Under the pieces are notes generated by a model that saw only the letters and a program-made list of their open reading frames with translations, was not told the origin of the DNA and searched no databases. Position numbers and translations under genes: made by a program. Below are positions 20,797 to 31,780 of a stretch of DNA of 64,000 nucleotides, piece after piece; positions within the stretch are counted from its first letter, which is position 1; every line of letters begins with the position of its first letter. Origin of the DNA: Chlorella sorokiniana (lineage: Eukaryota; Chlorophyta; Trebouxiophyceae; Chlorellales; Chlorellaceae); NCBI GenBank assembly GCA_025917655.1, contig CP084608.1, positions 1,922,001 through 1,986,000 on the forward strand. The letters run 5' to 3'.

Positions 20797-22626
20797 TCAC
20801 TTCTTGCCGCCAAAGCCGGCAAAAGCGTTGCCAAAAAGTCCTGCAGCACAAGCATCCACAGCAGCACAGGATCAGCACTTTGAGTGAGCAAGAGCAACGT
20901 AAGCAGCCGCTGACCGGCCAACCAGCCAGGATCCAGGCAGCAGCACAGCCGTGGAGCGGTTAGTTTGTTACTCAGCCACTCTAACCCACACAACCGCATA
21001 CACTGGCTAACATTGCCACCCACTTGCTGTCCGTCACCGCGGCATAAGCCAGCCGCCGCCCCCACCTTCACATTCTCAGCGGGCGTCTTCTCCAGCTCGC
21101 TCTCCGGCGGGATATCCATCAGGTCCTTGGCAACGAACCAGGACTTGGGGTCGGAGCGGTCGCTGCGGGGGGGGGGGGGGGATGGAAAATTGTCAGTGTG
21201 TGGGGGATAAATGGAAGTGGGGCCACAAATGCTGGGGGCACATGGATAGATAAGGCAGGGGCAGGGCTGGGCACAGTGAAGCAGGCAGGCAAGCTGGCAG
21301 CCGTTGAAGGGACGGCCCGCTGGCCAGCGCCCGAGCCAAAGCAGGCGGCGCGGCCTGCGCAAGCAGGGGGCAGCAGCGTCGCCAGCACAGAGTGCCCACC
21401 GGATCTTGAAGGCAAACTGGAACTCCCGGGTCTCCTTGAAGGGGGGTAGGCCTTGCGCAGCGACGCGATGATCTGCTCCTTGTCCTTGTACACCGCCTTG
21501 CCAATGTTCTGCAGGGCGGCAGGGGAGGTGGGCGGCTAGGCTGAGCACCGAGCGGCCGCGGAGCCGTCTATATCGACCCCTGCAGGCCCCGCCTGCCAGC
21601 CGCAGGATGAGCAGCGAGGGAAGATGTGTGCAACGGTGGGGCCAGCAGGGCGGGGCAGCCCCCCACCTGCACCAGCGTCTTGACCGTGGTTTCCCGCATG
21701 AAGTCGCTGCCCAGGCCCTTGACCAGCATGTTGGCCGCGGTGCCGCCCTTGACCACGCTCAGCGGCACCCACTGCGGCAGCTGCACGTCGCGGGGCAGGG
21801 AGGGGCAGCGACAGGCAGGGTACAAGTGGACGTGAGCAACCGCAGCCACACGCACAGCAGCAAGGACGCGCTTCGCGGCTCATGTTCTCCGCAGCAAACA
21901 GTCAAAGGTGCAGATACCGAAGCAGGGAGCGCAATAGCAGGGGTGCTTGTTGATGCAGAGGGATCGCATGCCAGGGCGAGGGCGGGCCGCCCCGCACCTT
22001 GGTAGACTTGACAAAGATCACAAACTCCTCATTCTCAGGGTCCACAGGTGGCGTGGGCGGCGTCTGCAAGCAAAGACCGTGGTCAAACAACAGAGCTGCA
22101 GACAAAAACTTAAGCCAACAGAGTCCAGCCTGGCCATGCCGAGAAGGGCCGAGAACTGCCGGCATCAGGCTGAGGGACCAGTGCTGCGAGCGACTCACCA
22201 TCTGCTGCTGCATCTGCTGCATGACACGGGTGCTGCCGCCCGACCGCATGCGCTGCTTGCCCTTTGCCGCATACACCTGCATCAATAGACAAGTGGATTG
22301 AGGTGTTGAACATGCGGAGATGCATCACAGCCCAACGCTAGGAGGATCGCTGCCGCCACGCTCCACTGCCAGTGCGCACCCAATGCGCCTCACATCCCCA
22401 GCCAGGTGAGTGCTGGTCTACCGCGCTCACCTCTAGCTGCACCCTCCTGCTGCTGGGCTGCGTGCTGGTGAAGGCAGCGCGCACTGCCCGGGTGCCGGTG
22501 AAGGCAGACGACCTGCATTGTCGGCAACGGTAGTGTGATGTCGACCCGCAGTACATAACAAGCGCAATGTGCAGAGATCAGGCGCGCGGAAACACACCTG
22601 CTGGTGAGTGCAGCCTGGCCCTGCAT
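20797..22626 (-). CDS. HHL1: HHL1-like thylakoid protein
   Basis: Resembles the land-plant protein HYPERSENSITIVE TO HIGH LIGHT 1, a thylakoid protein that helps repair and protect photosystem II under strong light. The N-terminus is a transit peptide (MQGQAALTSRSSAFTGTRAV) followed by a Met/Gln-rich stretch. The core blocks are PENEEFVIFVKSTK, WVPLSVVKGGTAANMLVKGL, GKAVYKDKEQIIASLRKAYP and FKETREFQFAFKIRDRSDP. Exons, 5' to 3': 22626-22598, 22512-22431, 22276-22199, 22063-21998, 21780-21667, 21508-21400, 21162-21066, 20840-20797. Frame breaks near 21440 (C run) and 20835 (T run) each vanish with one added base; the second restores a C-terminus ending GFGGKK. The family call is from remembered conserved blocks and is fairly but not fully secure. 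Confidence 0.65.
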
Positions 22627-23150
22627 GGTGGTGGTGCTGCAGTGGCCTCAACGAAGCGAATGTAAGACGAGAACGTAGTAATCTTGTAAATGGCAGCTTG
22701 CTGGCCAGAATGGCGCGGAAACAAAGGACGGTCTGCCAACTCATCCGTTTCACCTCTGCCATTCCATGGCGCGTGTCAAGCCACCGAAATGCGCCCAATG
22801 GTGTGATCCAACGATACAAGAATGTCTCCACCGCCGCCATGCAAAGGTGGGAAGAGGGGGCACCCAGTGCCCCAGTTGTGGGTGGGCAACCGGCAACCTG
22901 GGCAAGCCCAGCCGCTGGGAGGTCAAACTTGCTTGATCTTTTACTGCAAGCTGTGGCTGAACGAACAGTGAAATGCTGGGATTTCCAGCTTGTCTTGACA
23001 TATCAATCGCATGCAGAAGCTAGCTGGTGACCCTCAAGGCAACGGCGTGGCGTGGGGTGCCGCCTCGAAAGTGTGCGCAGCACAACAGGTATTCTTTGAA
23101 ACAGGTAAGAAAAGGTGCGGAAGAAACGTATGTTGCTTTGCTTGCTCCTC
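22627..23150. other. Spacer between kinase 3' end and HHL1-like 5' end
   Basis: About 520 bases holding the kinase 3' UTR and the HHL1-like promoter. A minus-strand frame begins with an ATG near 22840 but shows no known domain and does not connect in phase to the HHL1-like exons. Confidence 0.45.
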
Positions 23151-26100
23151 TCAAAGCTGCATCTGGTGCAGCTCCGCTTGGGCAGCAGCGGCAGCCCATG
23201 CCGCCGCAGTGCTGGCATCCCCTGTGTGCTGCTGTGCCTGCTGCTTGCCGGTGGGGCTGGGGGAACCACGGTTCGAGAGGCTGCTGCTGCTCCTGAGCGC
23301 TGTGAAGGAGCTGGCCCGCAGCGACATCGACAGGCTGTTGCCACCGCTGCTGCCGCCAAAGGCAGTGAAGGAGGCTGAGCGGTCCCCCAGGCGCAAGCTC
23401 CCACTGCTGCCATCCTTGGAGCGCAGCGAAGTAAAGGAGCTGGACCGCCCCGGCTGCACTGGGCTGCTCAGCGGAGCCTGCGCCGCTGCGGCCGCCTGGG
23501 CCTCGTCGTTTTCCGCCGCCGCCGCAAAGCGGCTGGGCCGGGCGGGGGCCTTGGGCCGGGCAGCTGCCGACAGGGGCTGCATCTCGGCAGGAGGGGGCGT
23601 GGCGGCGCCACCGCCGCTGCCGGGTGTGGCCAGCGGCAGCAGGAAAGGCGTGCGGCCCAGGGGCGCGCGCTGCAGCACCACCGGCCGCTGGCGGGGCAAC
23701 GGGGTGGTCTTCAGGCCAGGTGTGCCGGGGTTTCAAAGCACTGTGGTGCCCGAGAGCTGCTTGCCCCATCATCCCTAACGTCGGCTGCCGCCGCCACCGA
23801 GCCCTGGCCATCGCTGGCACAGGCAGGGACGGCTGCTGGCGGCGGCGTGCTGGGCGGCGCTCCCACCTCGGCCGCGGCGGTAGCTGCCCTGCTGGGTGCT
23901 GCGCTCCCTGCTGCGCCAGCTGCTGCCCGGGACTGCGAGACTCTGCCCAGAGGGTCGGACACCCGCCTGCGCGGCCGTGCCGCCTTGCCGCTGCTGGGGG
24001 CCCTGCCCGGCGACAGCAGCCGCACCTTGTGGGCCAGCTTGGCCTGCGACAGCGGCAGGAAGGGCGCCAGCACCGCCGCTCCGCCCGCGGCGTCCACACC
24101 GCGCTGCTGGCGCCGCCCCCGCCGCGCAGCCGACGCCGGGCATGCTCTTGCTGGGGGACGGCGGCTGGCTGGCGGTGCGCCGCAGCTCGGGCGTGAGCGT
24201 CGCGGCGCCAGCTGCTGCAGCAGCCGTTGCGGGCTGCGCCTGCGCTGCTGCCAGCTGGCGGTAGTGCTGCTGCACCCAGGGGTGCTTAAACAGCTGTGCA
24301 GCGTGCGGCCGGCTCTCCGGCCGCTTGGTCAGCGCCTGCACAGCGTGAAAGCAGTGGAATGTAAAGCAAAGCTGGCACCGCTGTCTTTGTCAGCCACCAC
24401 AGCCCTCGGCCAGCACGCAGCATCCGCATATGCAAGCCTCACACCTTGCCCACCTACCCACCCACCCACCCACGGAGTGCCCACCTGTTGGATGAAGCTG
24501 CAGCAGAGCGGCGACAGGTGGCACGGGAAGGCGACCTCCGCCAGCTTGATGTGCTGCTCAGTCTTCTTCACGTCCTCCACCTGCGCAGCATGCACAGCAC
24601 AGCTCAGCACAGCACAGCACAGCACGCAGGGCGGTCATCGCTGCGCAACCGCTGGCAGGGCGCGGCAGGCAGGCAGGGCGCCCTACGCCTGCGCCCGCTG
24701 CTGAGAGCTGGTGCAGGAGGCCAGGGGGGCCCCGGAGGTGGCAGCGCACCTCAAACGGCGGCTTGCCGCAGAGCAGTTCGTACACCAGGATGCCCACCCC
24801 CACACGTCCACCTGCACCCCCAGCCAAGGCGTGGCTTGCCCGTGAGAGGGGGCACAGGGCCCGGGGACGAGAGCCGCCAACCACGCCGCCCAAGCGGGGC
24901 AGTGGCACCAGATCGGGCGGGGCACGCCACTCACCTTGCAGCCGTAGTGCCCAATCTGGTTGGGGGCCAGGCCCAGCCGCTGGATGTCGTCAGGGGACGG
25001 CATGCCCACCACCTCGGGCGCCCTGCGTGTGCAGGAAGCACGATGTTCGGCGCCCCCTTTCAATCTGAACGATGGCGTCATGCCAGCAGCCAGCGCCTGG
25101 CTGCGGCCCCATGCCCGCCACAAGGCCACAGCCAAGCGGGAGGAAGAGCAGGCCCCTGCCCCCCCCCCGCCCGCCCCCCCCCACACACACACACATGTAG
25201 TCGAGAGTGCCGACTCGGGACGTGGGCCGCTCCCGTGCCGCGTCGATGCTCAGCCCAAAGTCGCCCAGGCGCAGGCCGCCGTCCGCCGTGAAGAAGACGT
25301 TCTCAGGCTTGATGTCCCTGCAGGGGCGGGACATCTGGGTGTTTAGGGCAGAGGGCAGAGTTTCGGGATTCAGGTGCTGAGGAATGATTTGCAGCACACA
25401 GCTCATGCCCTGCAGCCAGAGCTTGCATGCTGCGCACATCGTGCGCCCACGACTGGGGGCGCCAGCCAGCCCCGAACAGGCAGAGGACCCACTTCCCGCC
25501 CATTCCCACCACTGGCCGCCCAGCACGCGCCTGTGCACTATGTGGTTGGCGTGCAGGAACGTGAGGGTGAGCAGCAGTGGCACCACCACCTCCCGACACG
25601 CCTCCGCCTCGCCCAGCGTGCCCCTGACCGCACCAGCCGCTTGTACAGGTCGCCGCCTGGCGGTGGGGTTGAGGTGGAGCTGGGCAGGCATGCAAGGCAC
25701 GGCTGCACACCATAGGGCCGCCAAGCTGCGCGTGGCAGCAGGAAATGGCAGCACCCAGCAGCAGACCTGCCTGCCAATCGAGCAGGTTCTCACCTGCACA
25801 GCTCTCCTGCACCAAGTGTATGTGCCCCTCGTCCCTCAAAGGCACCCAGGAGCTGCACCGCGCCAGTGAACCTGCGGCATCGGCGGCGCAGGGTCGTGTG
25901 CAGCCACTTCAAGCAATATGTGCAGAGGAAGAACGCCTTGCAAAACGCTCCGAAAACTGCTGCAAGCAATTTGAAGGCTTCTGAGGGCTTGACGCGACCA
26001 GTGATACAGGCTGCCCACCGCCAGTGCCTCACCCCTGGCGGGCCAGCATGCGGCTGATGGCGACCTCTCGCCGCACGTTGCGGAAGTGGCGCTTGGCCAT

Positions 26101-26662
26101 GGTGCGCTTGTAGTAGGTTTTCACAGCCACCAACCTCCCGGTGCGGGCGTCCAAGTACGAGTGCACCGTGCTGTGCTTGCCCTTGTGCAGTTCGGCTGAA
26201 CGGGGGAGGTAGGGGGGGTCCAGTGAAATGGGGCCGCAACGGCACTGTGCAGCAGCAAAACTGGCTTGGTGAAGTTTTCAAAGATTCCACCGGTGCACTG
26301 AGGTGGTTGTAAGTCCATGTCATCCCATGCAACAACGCACCTAGTTTTGTAAGGCCGTCCAGGGAGGTGAAAGTTGTTGCGGGGTTTCCCTCCGAAGCTG
26401 CGTGCACCTGCGGCAGCTGCCGACCGGGCCCACGCATGCCACCTGGCAAGACTCGATAAGGAGGCAGCGCTGACGCTTTGTGGGGGCTAAGCGGGCTGCT
26501 GCTGCTGGTAAGGGAAGCTGTGGGAGGCAACAGGGGCGCCAGGCGCACGGCCGCCCTGGGGCTGTCACCGCCGCCGCCTGCCAGGCGGTGTGCAGGGCGA
26601 GCCTTGCTGCTGTCATCGCGTCCCGATACTTCTCTCGGTGCAATATGCAGATGGGGCAACAT
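23151..26662 (-). CDS. Serine/threonine protein kinase, Aurora-like catalytic domain
   Basis: A kinase domain is assembled from several exons. It has the catalytic Lys in GRLVAVKTYYK, the loop HRDIKPENVF, the DFG motif in LRLGDFGLS, the activation-segment end VGTLDYMAPEVV and VDVWGVGILVYELLCGKPPF. GTLDY before the APE motif and the subdomain IX-XI sequence are closest to Aurora kinases. A Ser/Pro-rich N-terminus of about 110 residues precedes it. A long Ala/Ser/Pro-rich tail follows, with three Ser-Phe-Thr motifs (RSSSFTSLR, RSASFTAFG, RASSFTALR). Exons, 5' to 3': 26662-26341, 26195-26033, 25871-25794, 25656-25531, 25317-25195, 25022-24935, 24811-24750, 24580-24485, from 24335 into the tail, and 23708-23151. 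Exon 4 ends at a GC donor. Frame breaks near 25840, 25640, 24797 and in the tail near 24100 look technical. Substrate and pathway are unknown. Confidence 0.82.
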
Positions 26663-27055
26663 GACGGCGCACGGCTGCCTCGCGCTCCCACCGACAGTTC
26701 GTTAGGGACAACGTGCCGTCCCGGCTTCCCGCCGGTGATCCCTACGAAGCGCGACAAGCAAACGACAAAGGGATGAAGACCGACACAGACCTCCGCCATT
26801 TAAGAACCCGCAGATGCACAGCAGGTGCACAGCACGGCCGGCTCAGCAGCAGCGCGCAGGCGCAGTGCTTTGCAACAAAGGCTTTGTTCTTTTGAGTGTC
26901 GCTGCAAACACTTTGGTAACTGCATAGGTTCCCTGTTGTTGTATCTTACTTGCAACGCAATGAAAGGGGCGCAAGATTGAGTGCTGCAGAAATGAAATGA
27001 ACTTGATCAGAGCATGGCCTGACTCGGGTGCCAGCAGCGCAGCCAGAGCATGGCC
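26663..27055. other. Kinase promoter / protease 3' region
   Basis: About 390 bases between the kinase start and the protease stop, both on the minus strand. No coding sequence and no clear minus-strand TGTAA seen. Confidence 0.45.
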
Positions 27056-29501
27056 CTAGCGCGCGGGGTCACCGGCCTCCAGTGCCACCACAGTCAGCGT
27101 TTCCACCACGCCCCCGGGCGCGCCACGCGCAGCGCCAGCGGCCGCCCGATGTGCTCCCCCCAGCGCCTTGATCAGCGCGGCGGTGGTCACCTCGCCGCCG
27201 CGGTCGCCAAAGCCTGCCGGGCAGCACAGGGCACAGCCAACGGCGCGTGTGCGGCCTGCACAACCAAACCTAACACGGCGGCACGGCACTCCTTCCTGCG
27301 TCGCGTGGTTTATCGGAAACGGAGGCAAGCGGGCGGCACGCACCCACAATGACGTCCCCCGCCCGCAGCCCGGCACGCTCTGCAGGGCTGCCGCCGTGCA
27401 CCCCTGGCACCAGGATGCCCGCGTCCACGGCGGGGAAGGCGGCGTCGCGCCGCCGGAAGCTGGCCGCGTTGTGCTTGGTCAGCTGCAGCATCTTGATGCC
27501 CACATACGGGCGCATGACGCGGCCGTGGGCGCGCAGCTGGCGCATCACATCCACCGCCGTGTCCACCGGGATCGCAAACGACACGCCGTCTGCAGCAAAG
27601 TGGCGTGGATGGGGTGGAAACAGGAGTGAGGCATGCGAGGGGGAAGGCGCGCGCCAGCCCCACAGTGGGCAAGCGGTTGGGAGGCGCGCCAGCCGGCCTG
27701 GTGCCTCCCTTCCCATCATCATTCGGCTGGCCTTGCCACGCAGGGGGCTGCCCACAGTCAAGGGGAGGGATCTGGTAGCAGACGCCGCACCCGCCGCCAC
27801 CGCCTTCATCGCGGAGATGCCCACCACCTCGCCATACAGGTTCACTAGAGGGCCGCCAGAGTTGCCCTGCAGACACGAGAGCGGCGGCACAGTGACACAG
27901 CGTGCTCTGACAGTGGCAGCTTAACAACTGCTGTCCCTCGTGCAGCTCACAATCCCCTGTCTGTGCTTGGCGGCGGCGGAGCGGGCGCACCTTGTTGATG
28001 GCGGCGTCGGTCTGAATGAAGTCGCCGGTGCGGGCGCCCGCCAGGCCCAGCTCCACAGCCTTGCGGTCCACGCAGCTGCGAATGAGGGGCAGGGGGGTAC
28101 AGGTTGGGGGGTTGGGGGGGGGGGGCAGCAGCAGAGGGGCATCACAGGCGGCGGACCATGCGTGGATTGAGCACATGGGGAACAGACAGCAGACAGGGAA
28201 GGAACAGTGCACAGCAGGTGTGCCGCAAGGGCGAGGCGGCCCCTGCGGAGCACGAGGGGAGGAGTGCAGGACCACGGCCATGTGCCAGCTGCGGGGCCCC
28301 CTCGCCGGCCGCCCACCTGATGATGCCGGCGGTGACGGAGTTCTGCAGGTGCAGGGGGCTGCCCAGCGCGACGACCCACTCGCCCACGCGCAGCGACGCG
28401 GAGCGGCCGAGCCGCGCGGCGGGCAGCGGCGCCTCGCTCTCCACCTTCACCACCGCCAGGTCGCTGACCGTGTCGAAGCTGACCAGGCGGCCGTCAAACA
28501 CGCGGCCGTCCTGCAGCGTGACAATGATGCCGCGGGCGGCGTCGCCGCCGCCGCCGCCGCCGCTGCTGCTGCTGCTGCTGCTGCCAGAACCGCTGCCTGC
28601 GCTGGCGTCGGCGCCCCCGCCGTAGTAGTGGCGCTGGATGGCCTCTGATACGACGTGTGCGTTGGTGAGGATGGTGCCTGAAAGGCGGGGAAGAAGGGTC
28701 TGGTACCAGGGTGGAGCGGGGCATGACGCATGAGGAGGCTGTTGGGCGCCTACTTCGATCTGCCCTGCAGACAGTGTCATGCACAGCATGCACAGCGTGT
28801 AGGGCAGCGCACCGTCGGGATCCACGAGGAAGCCGGAGCCGCTGGAGCCGACCGCCAGGCCGCCGCCCGCCTGCACCATGATGTTCACCACCGCGGGGGC
28901 CGCCTTGGCGGCGGCGTCGCTGATGAAGTACGGCGACAGGCAGCCCCCAGCGGCACGCCGCCGGCGCTGGCGCTGCTGTGCGGCTCTGGGGCGGCGAGGG
29001 GGCCAGGGCGCCGCCGTGGGCCTGGGCGTGCGAGCGGGAGAGGAATGGAGGGAGGTGCAACAGCTCTTGCAGGCGCTCCCGCCAGGGCAGAGACGCTGCT
29101 GCTGCTGCTGTTGCTGCACTACTCGGGCTGCCGGCTGCTGCTGCTGGGCCTGGGCCCAAGCTGGCGGCGTGGAGGGCATCCGCTTGCCAGGCTAGGCGGT
29201 CGGCGGCGGCACCGAGAGCGACGCCGCCCATCAGGAGGGCGGCCGAGCTGATGAGCAGCGTGCTGCGGGTCATGGACACAGGGTCGCCCAGCAGCCGTTG
29301 CGACGAGGACTGGTGTTGCTGAAGCACCTGATGCTGCAAGGGGTGCGCAGCATGCTGCTGCAGGCGGGTTGGAGAAGGCGGCTGCTGTGACGCGGCAGCA
29401 GCACCCTGACTACAGCCGCCGCTGCCCGCGCTGCTACTGCTGCTGCGAGAGGCGGACGGGAGGCCCAGGCGGCTGCCCAGCCGCTGCACTGAGCGCCTCA
29501 T
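27056..29501 (-). CDS. DegP/HtrA family serine protease with PDZ domain
   Basis: A membrane-anchored HtrA-type quality-control protease, most like plant DEG14 and animal HTRA2, which act in organelles. Residues 1-75 are Ser/Gln/Arg-rich like a targeting peptide, then a hydrophobic helix (TLLISSAALLMGGVALGAAA). The triad is visible: His in LTNAHVV, Asp in VSDLAVVKV and Ser in GNSGGPLVN. TDAAINKGNSGGPLVNLYGE is very characteristic. A PDZ domain follows (GGSPAERAGLRAGDVIVG). A Gly/Ser-rich insert lies just after the His exon block. Exons, 5' to 3': 29501-28813, 28677-28317, 28075-27991, 27866-27791, 27589-27344, 27213-27056. Frame breaks occur near 28955 and as a compensating pair near 27130-27170, where the shifted reading GEHIGRPLALRVARPGG fits PDZ sequences better. 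Confidence 0.86.
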
Positions 29502-29956
29502 GGCCGCTCGCAAGCGGCAGCCCTAGCGTTCCCAATACCGCACTATGGGTGTCTCAATAGGCTAGACGCTGCGATAATTGTGAAGCTTCCGGAGATGGTC
29601 TGGGGGTTAGCAAGCCCTGTGGTTCAGGGCGGTGTTGCTACGAAACCGAAGCGACAGCGGCTGCCCCAGGAAGCAGAGGAAGTTTCCTTTGTGTTTGTTC
29701 TATCGACGAACCGTATGGGTTCTCCGCAAGGTTTACCCACCCCAGCGGCGGCGGGCGGCATGCTACCAAAACGCAGCGTATGGAAAACAGAGACTGGCTC
29801 GTTCATAGTGGTGAGCTGCTTATCCTTGAAGAGCGAATTCGGCTCGCCTTTATTTTGAATTGAGCAATCATACACCTTGACCAGCCCTTCTAAGGGCTTT
29901 TCGGTTTGCAAGCTTGCGGAAGTATCCGCCGCGGCCTGCCCCGCTTCCTCGCCACC
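29502..29956. other. Divergent spacer, protease and SDR remnant
   Basis: About 455 bases between the divergent protease gene and the dehydrogenase remnant. It probably holds the protease promoter. No open frame here resembles a known protein. Confidence 0.45.
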
Positions 29957-31170
29957 ATGCCTGACCTGCGAGGGAAGGCAGCCCTGGTTACAGGCCCTAC
30001 CAGTGGCATTGGAGAGTACGCTGAGCCTCTCTCCCAAGAACCTTTCGAAGCAGAAACGACGGATTCCAGCCCACTCAGGCAGGTGCACCGCGGCTCCTTG
30101 TTGCAGGGTGTGCAGGGCGTCCCGCGAGCTCGCCGGCATGGGGGCAACGGTCGTGCTGGCGGCGCGATCGCCACAGAAGACGGAGGCAACCCTGCACCGG
30201 ATCAAGTGAGATGCAGCCAACAGAGGCGTCCAGGCCTAGAGAGTCTCAAGACAAGATGGGTGTATGCTGGTGACATTTATTCACGTATACAGTATACATC
30301 ATGAAGTATCAGCCGCCGCCCTGCAGGGAGAAGTATCCCGAGGCAGATGCAATCGCGGGTCCGCCAATAGACATGATGGACCCAGGCAGCATCAGGTGCT
30401 TGGCAGGGCCCTAGCAGGCGTCGGCTTGCAGCCTGCATCGCCTGCCCTTTAGGCTTCCCACAGCTTTGCTGAGGGTGTGCCTCGCATGTGATCCCCCTGT
30501 GCAGCGGGTGCCGAGTCCCTGCTGTATGCCGCGGTGGCGCCCTGGGACACGGCAGGGGACCGCGTGGGGACAGCGGGCGAGCGCAACTGCCAGCTGAAGA
30601 GGACCTGAGGGTGCTGGGCGCATCTTTTGGCTTGTCGGAATGCAGCTTGGCTGCCTCGGTGGTGCACCTTTCACGGGGCTCAACGTGGCGCAAGTTCAGC
30701 ACGGATTGGCCACTCGAAAAATGCTGCCACCCACTGGCCCCTCACACCCTGCAGTTCTATGCCCCGCTGGTCTTTGCCTCGCCGCTGGTCACCTGGTACG
30801 CCCCCGACAACAGGCAGGGGCCCCTGGCGCGCAGCATGATGCGCTGCAGCTGGTTCGGCATGCCCTTCAGCACAGCCTGGGGTGAGCCGGGTGAACCGCC
30901 ACGGTGCCTCCGACCCGTCAGCCTTCAACAATCGAACACCCTTCCATTTCATGCGCTGGGACATTGATTGGTTTGCAGGATCCATCAAACAGGGAGCCTG
31001 GGCGACAGCCGCCATGGCTTGCTCCGTTGCCGACTGGCCCCTGCGCCAGCTGTCAGCTGGTGGGCAGGCGGGGGTGCGGCTGGCGCGGCCCTCGCCCCTC
31101 AGCATGGATGCTGACCTGGGGCGGCAGCTGTGGGACGCCTCTGCAGATGTCGCAGGTGCTGATGTTGAGT
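29957..31170 (+). pseudogene. Short-chain dehydrogenase (RDH-like) remnants, catalytic middle missing
   Basis: Two exons give a good SDR N-terminus: 29957-30015 with ALVTGPTSGIGE (the TGxxxGIG cofactor motif) and 30107-30205 with LAGMGATVVLAARSPQKTEA. The next expected parts, NNAG and the YxxxK catalytic pair, are absent. Instead a C-terminal-like exon near 30508-30608 reads AGAESLLYAAVAPWD. A second C-terminal block reads LVTWYAPDNRQGPL near 30780 and, at 30980-31165, IKQGAWATAAMAC and DADLGRQLWDASADVAG, typical of the end of retinol dehydrogenase-like SDRs. This looks like one or two SDR copies with internal deletions. Normal RDH-like proteins have about 300-330 residues. Confidence 0.6.
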
Positions 31171-31780
31171 TACACTATTCCTTGCTAAGTGGGCACAGTT
31201 GTGAGGCACCGCTGCACCAACATGCTCCCAATCGTTCCTACCTGGCTGTGTGCCTGCAGGTGTCCCTCGCAAGACTACATGGCAGTAGGGAGGGGCCATC
31301 AATGCAACGTGGTGAGGATCAGGATCAGAAGGTTGTCACCCCTCATCCAAACTGCAGGGGTGGCACATGCTGGCTACGAGGACGGCGCACACTAGAGGGG
31401 GTGTTGACCCAAGCCGGCCCCGGCGCTCATTGCGTCCTTGCAGCGGGATCAACGGCCTTTTTGTGTTCTGAGACTCCATATCAATTGAGTTAACGCAAAA
31501 TGTGCCAAGAATGTTGAAGAAGGGTAGATGGTGGCAAGCCAGGGTGGCAGGCCCTGCCCGCGCCAAGTTGCGCGCATTCCTCGGCATCGCGTGACAAAAG
31601 TGTCCAATTGTCTATTTTGCCTACGAGCGGCAGTCAACCAGTTCGGCAAACAAGTGCTGGGCAGTTGTTGTAGACTGGCGCTTTCGACGGGCTCTTCCAG
31701 GTCATTTCCAGTTTGTTGGTATTGATATCGTTCTCTGCAGACGGCCTCCTGCAGCCCGAGCAGCCCCCGGGCCAGCAGCG

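Noticed and set aside
24590-24640. CAGCA-type short repeats considered as a CRISPR-like or satellite array
   Set aside because: The units are five bases with no spacers, in a kinase intron; this is a simple microsatellite.
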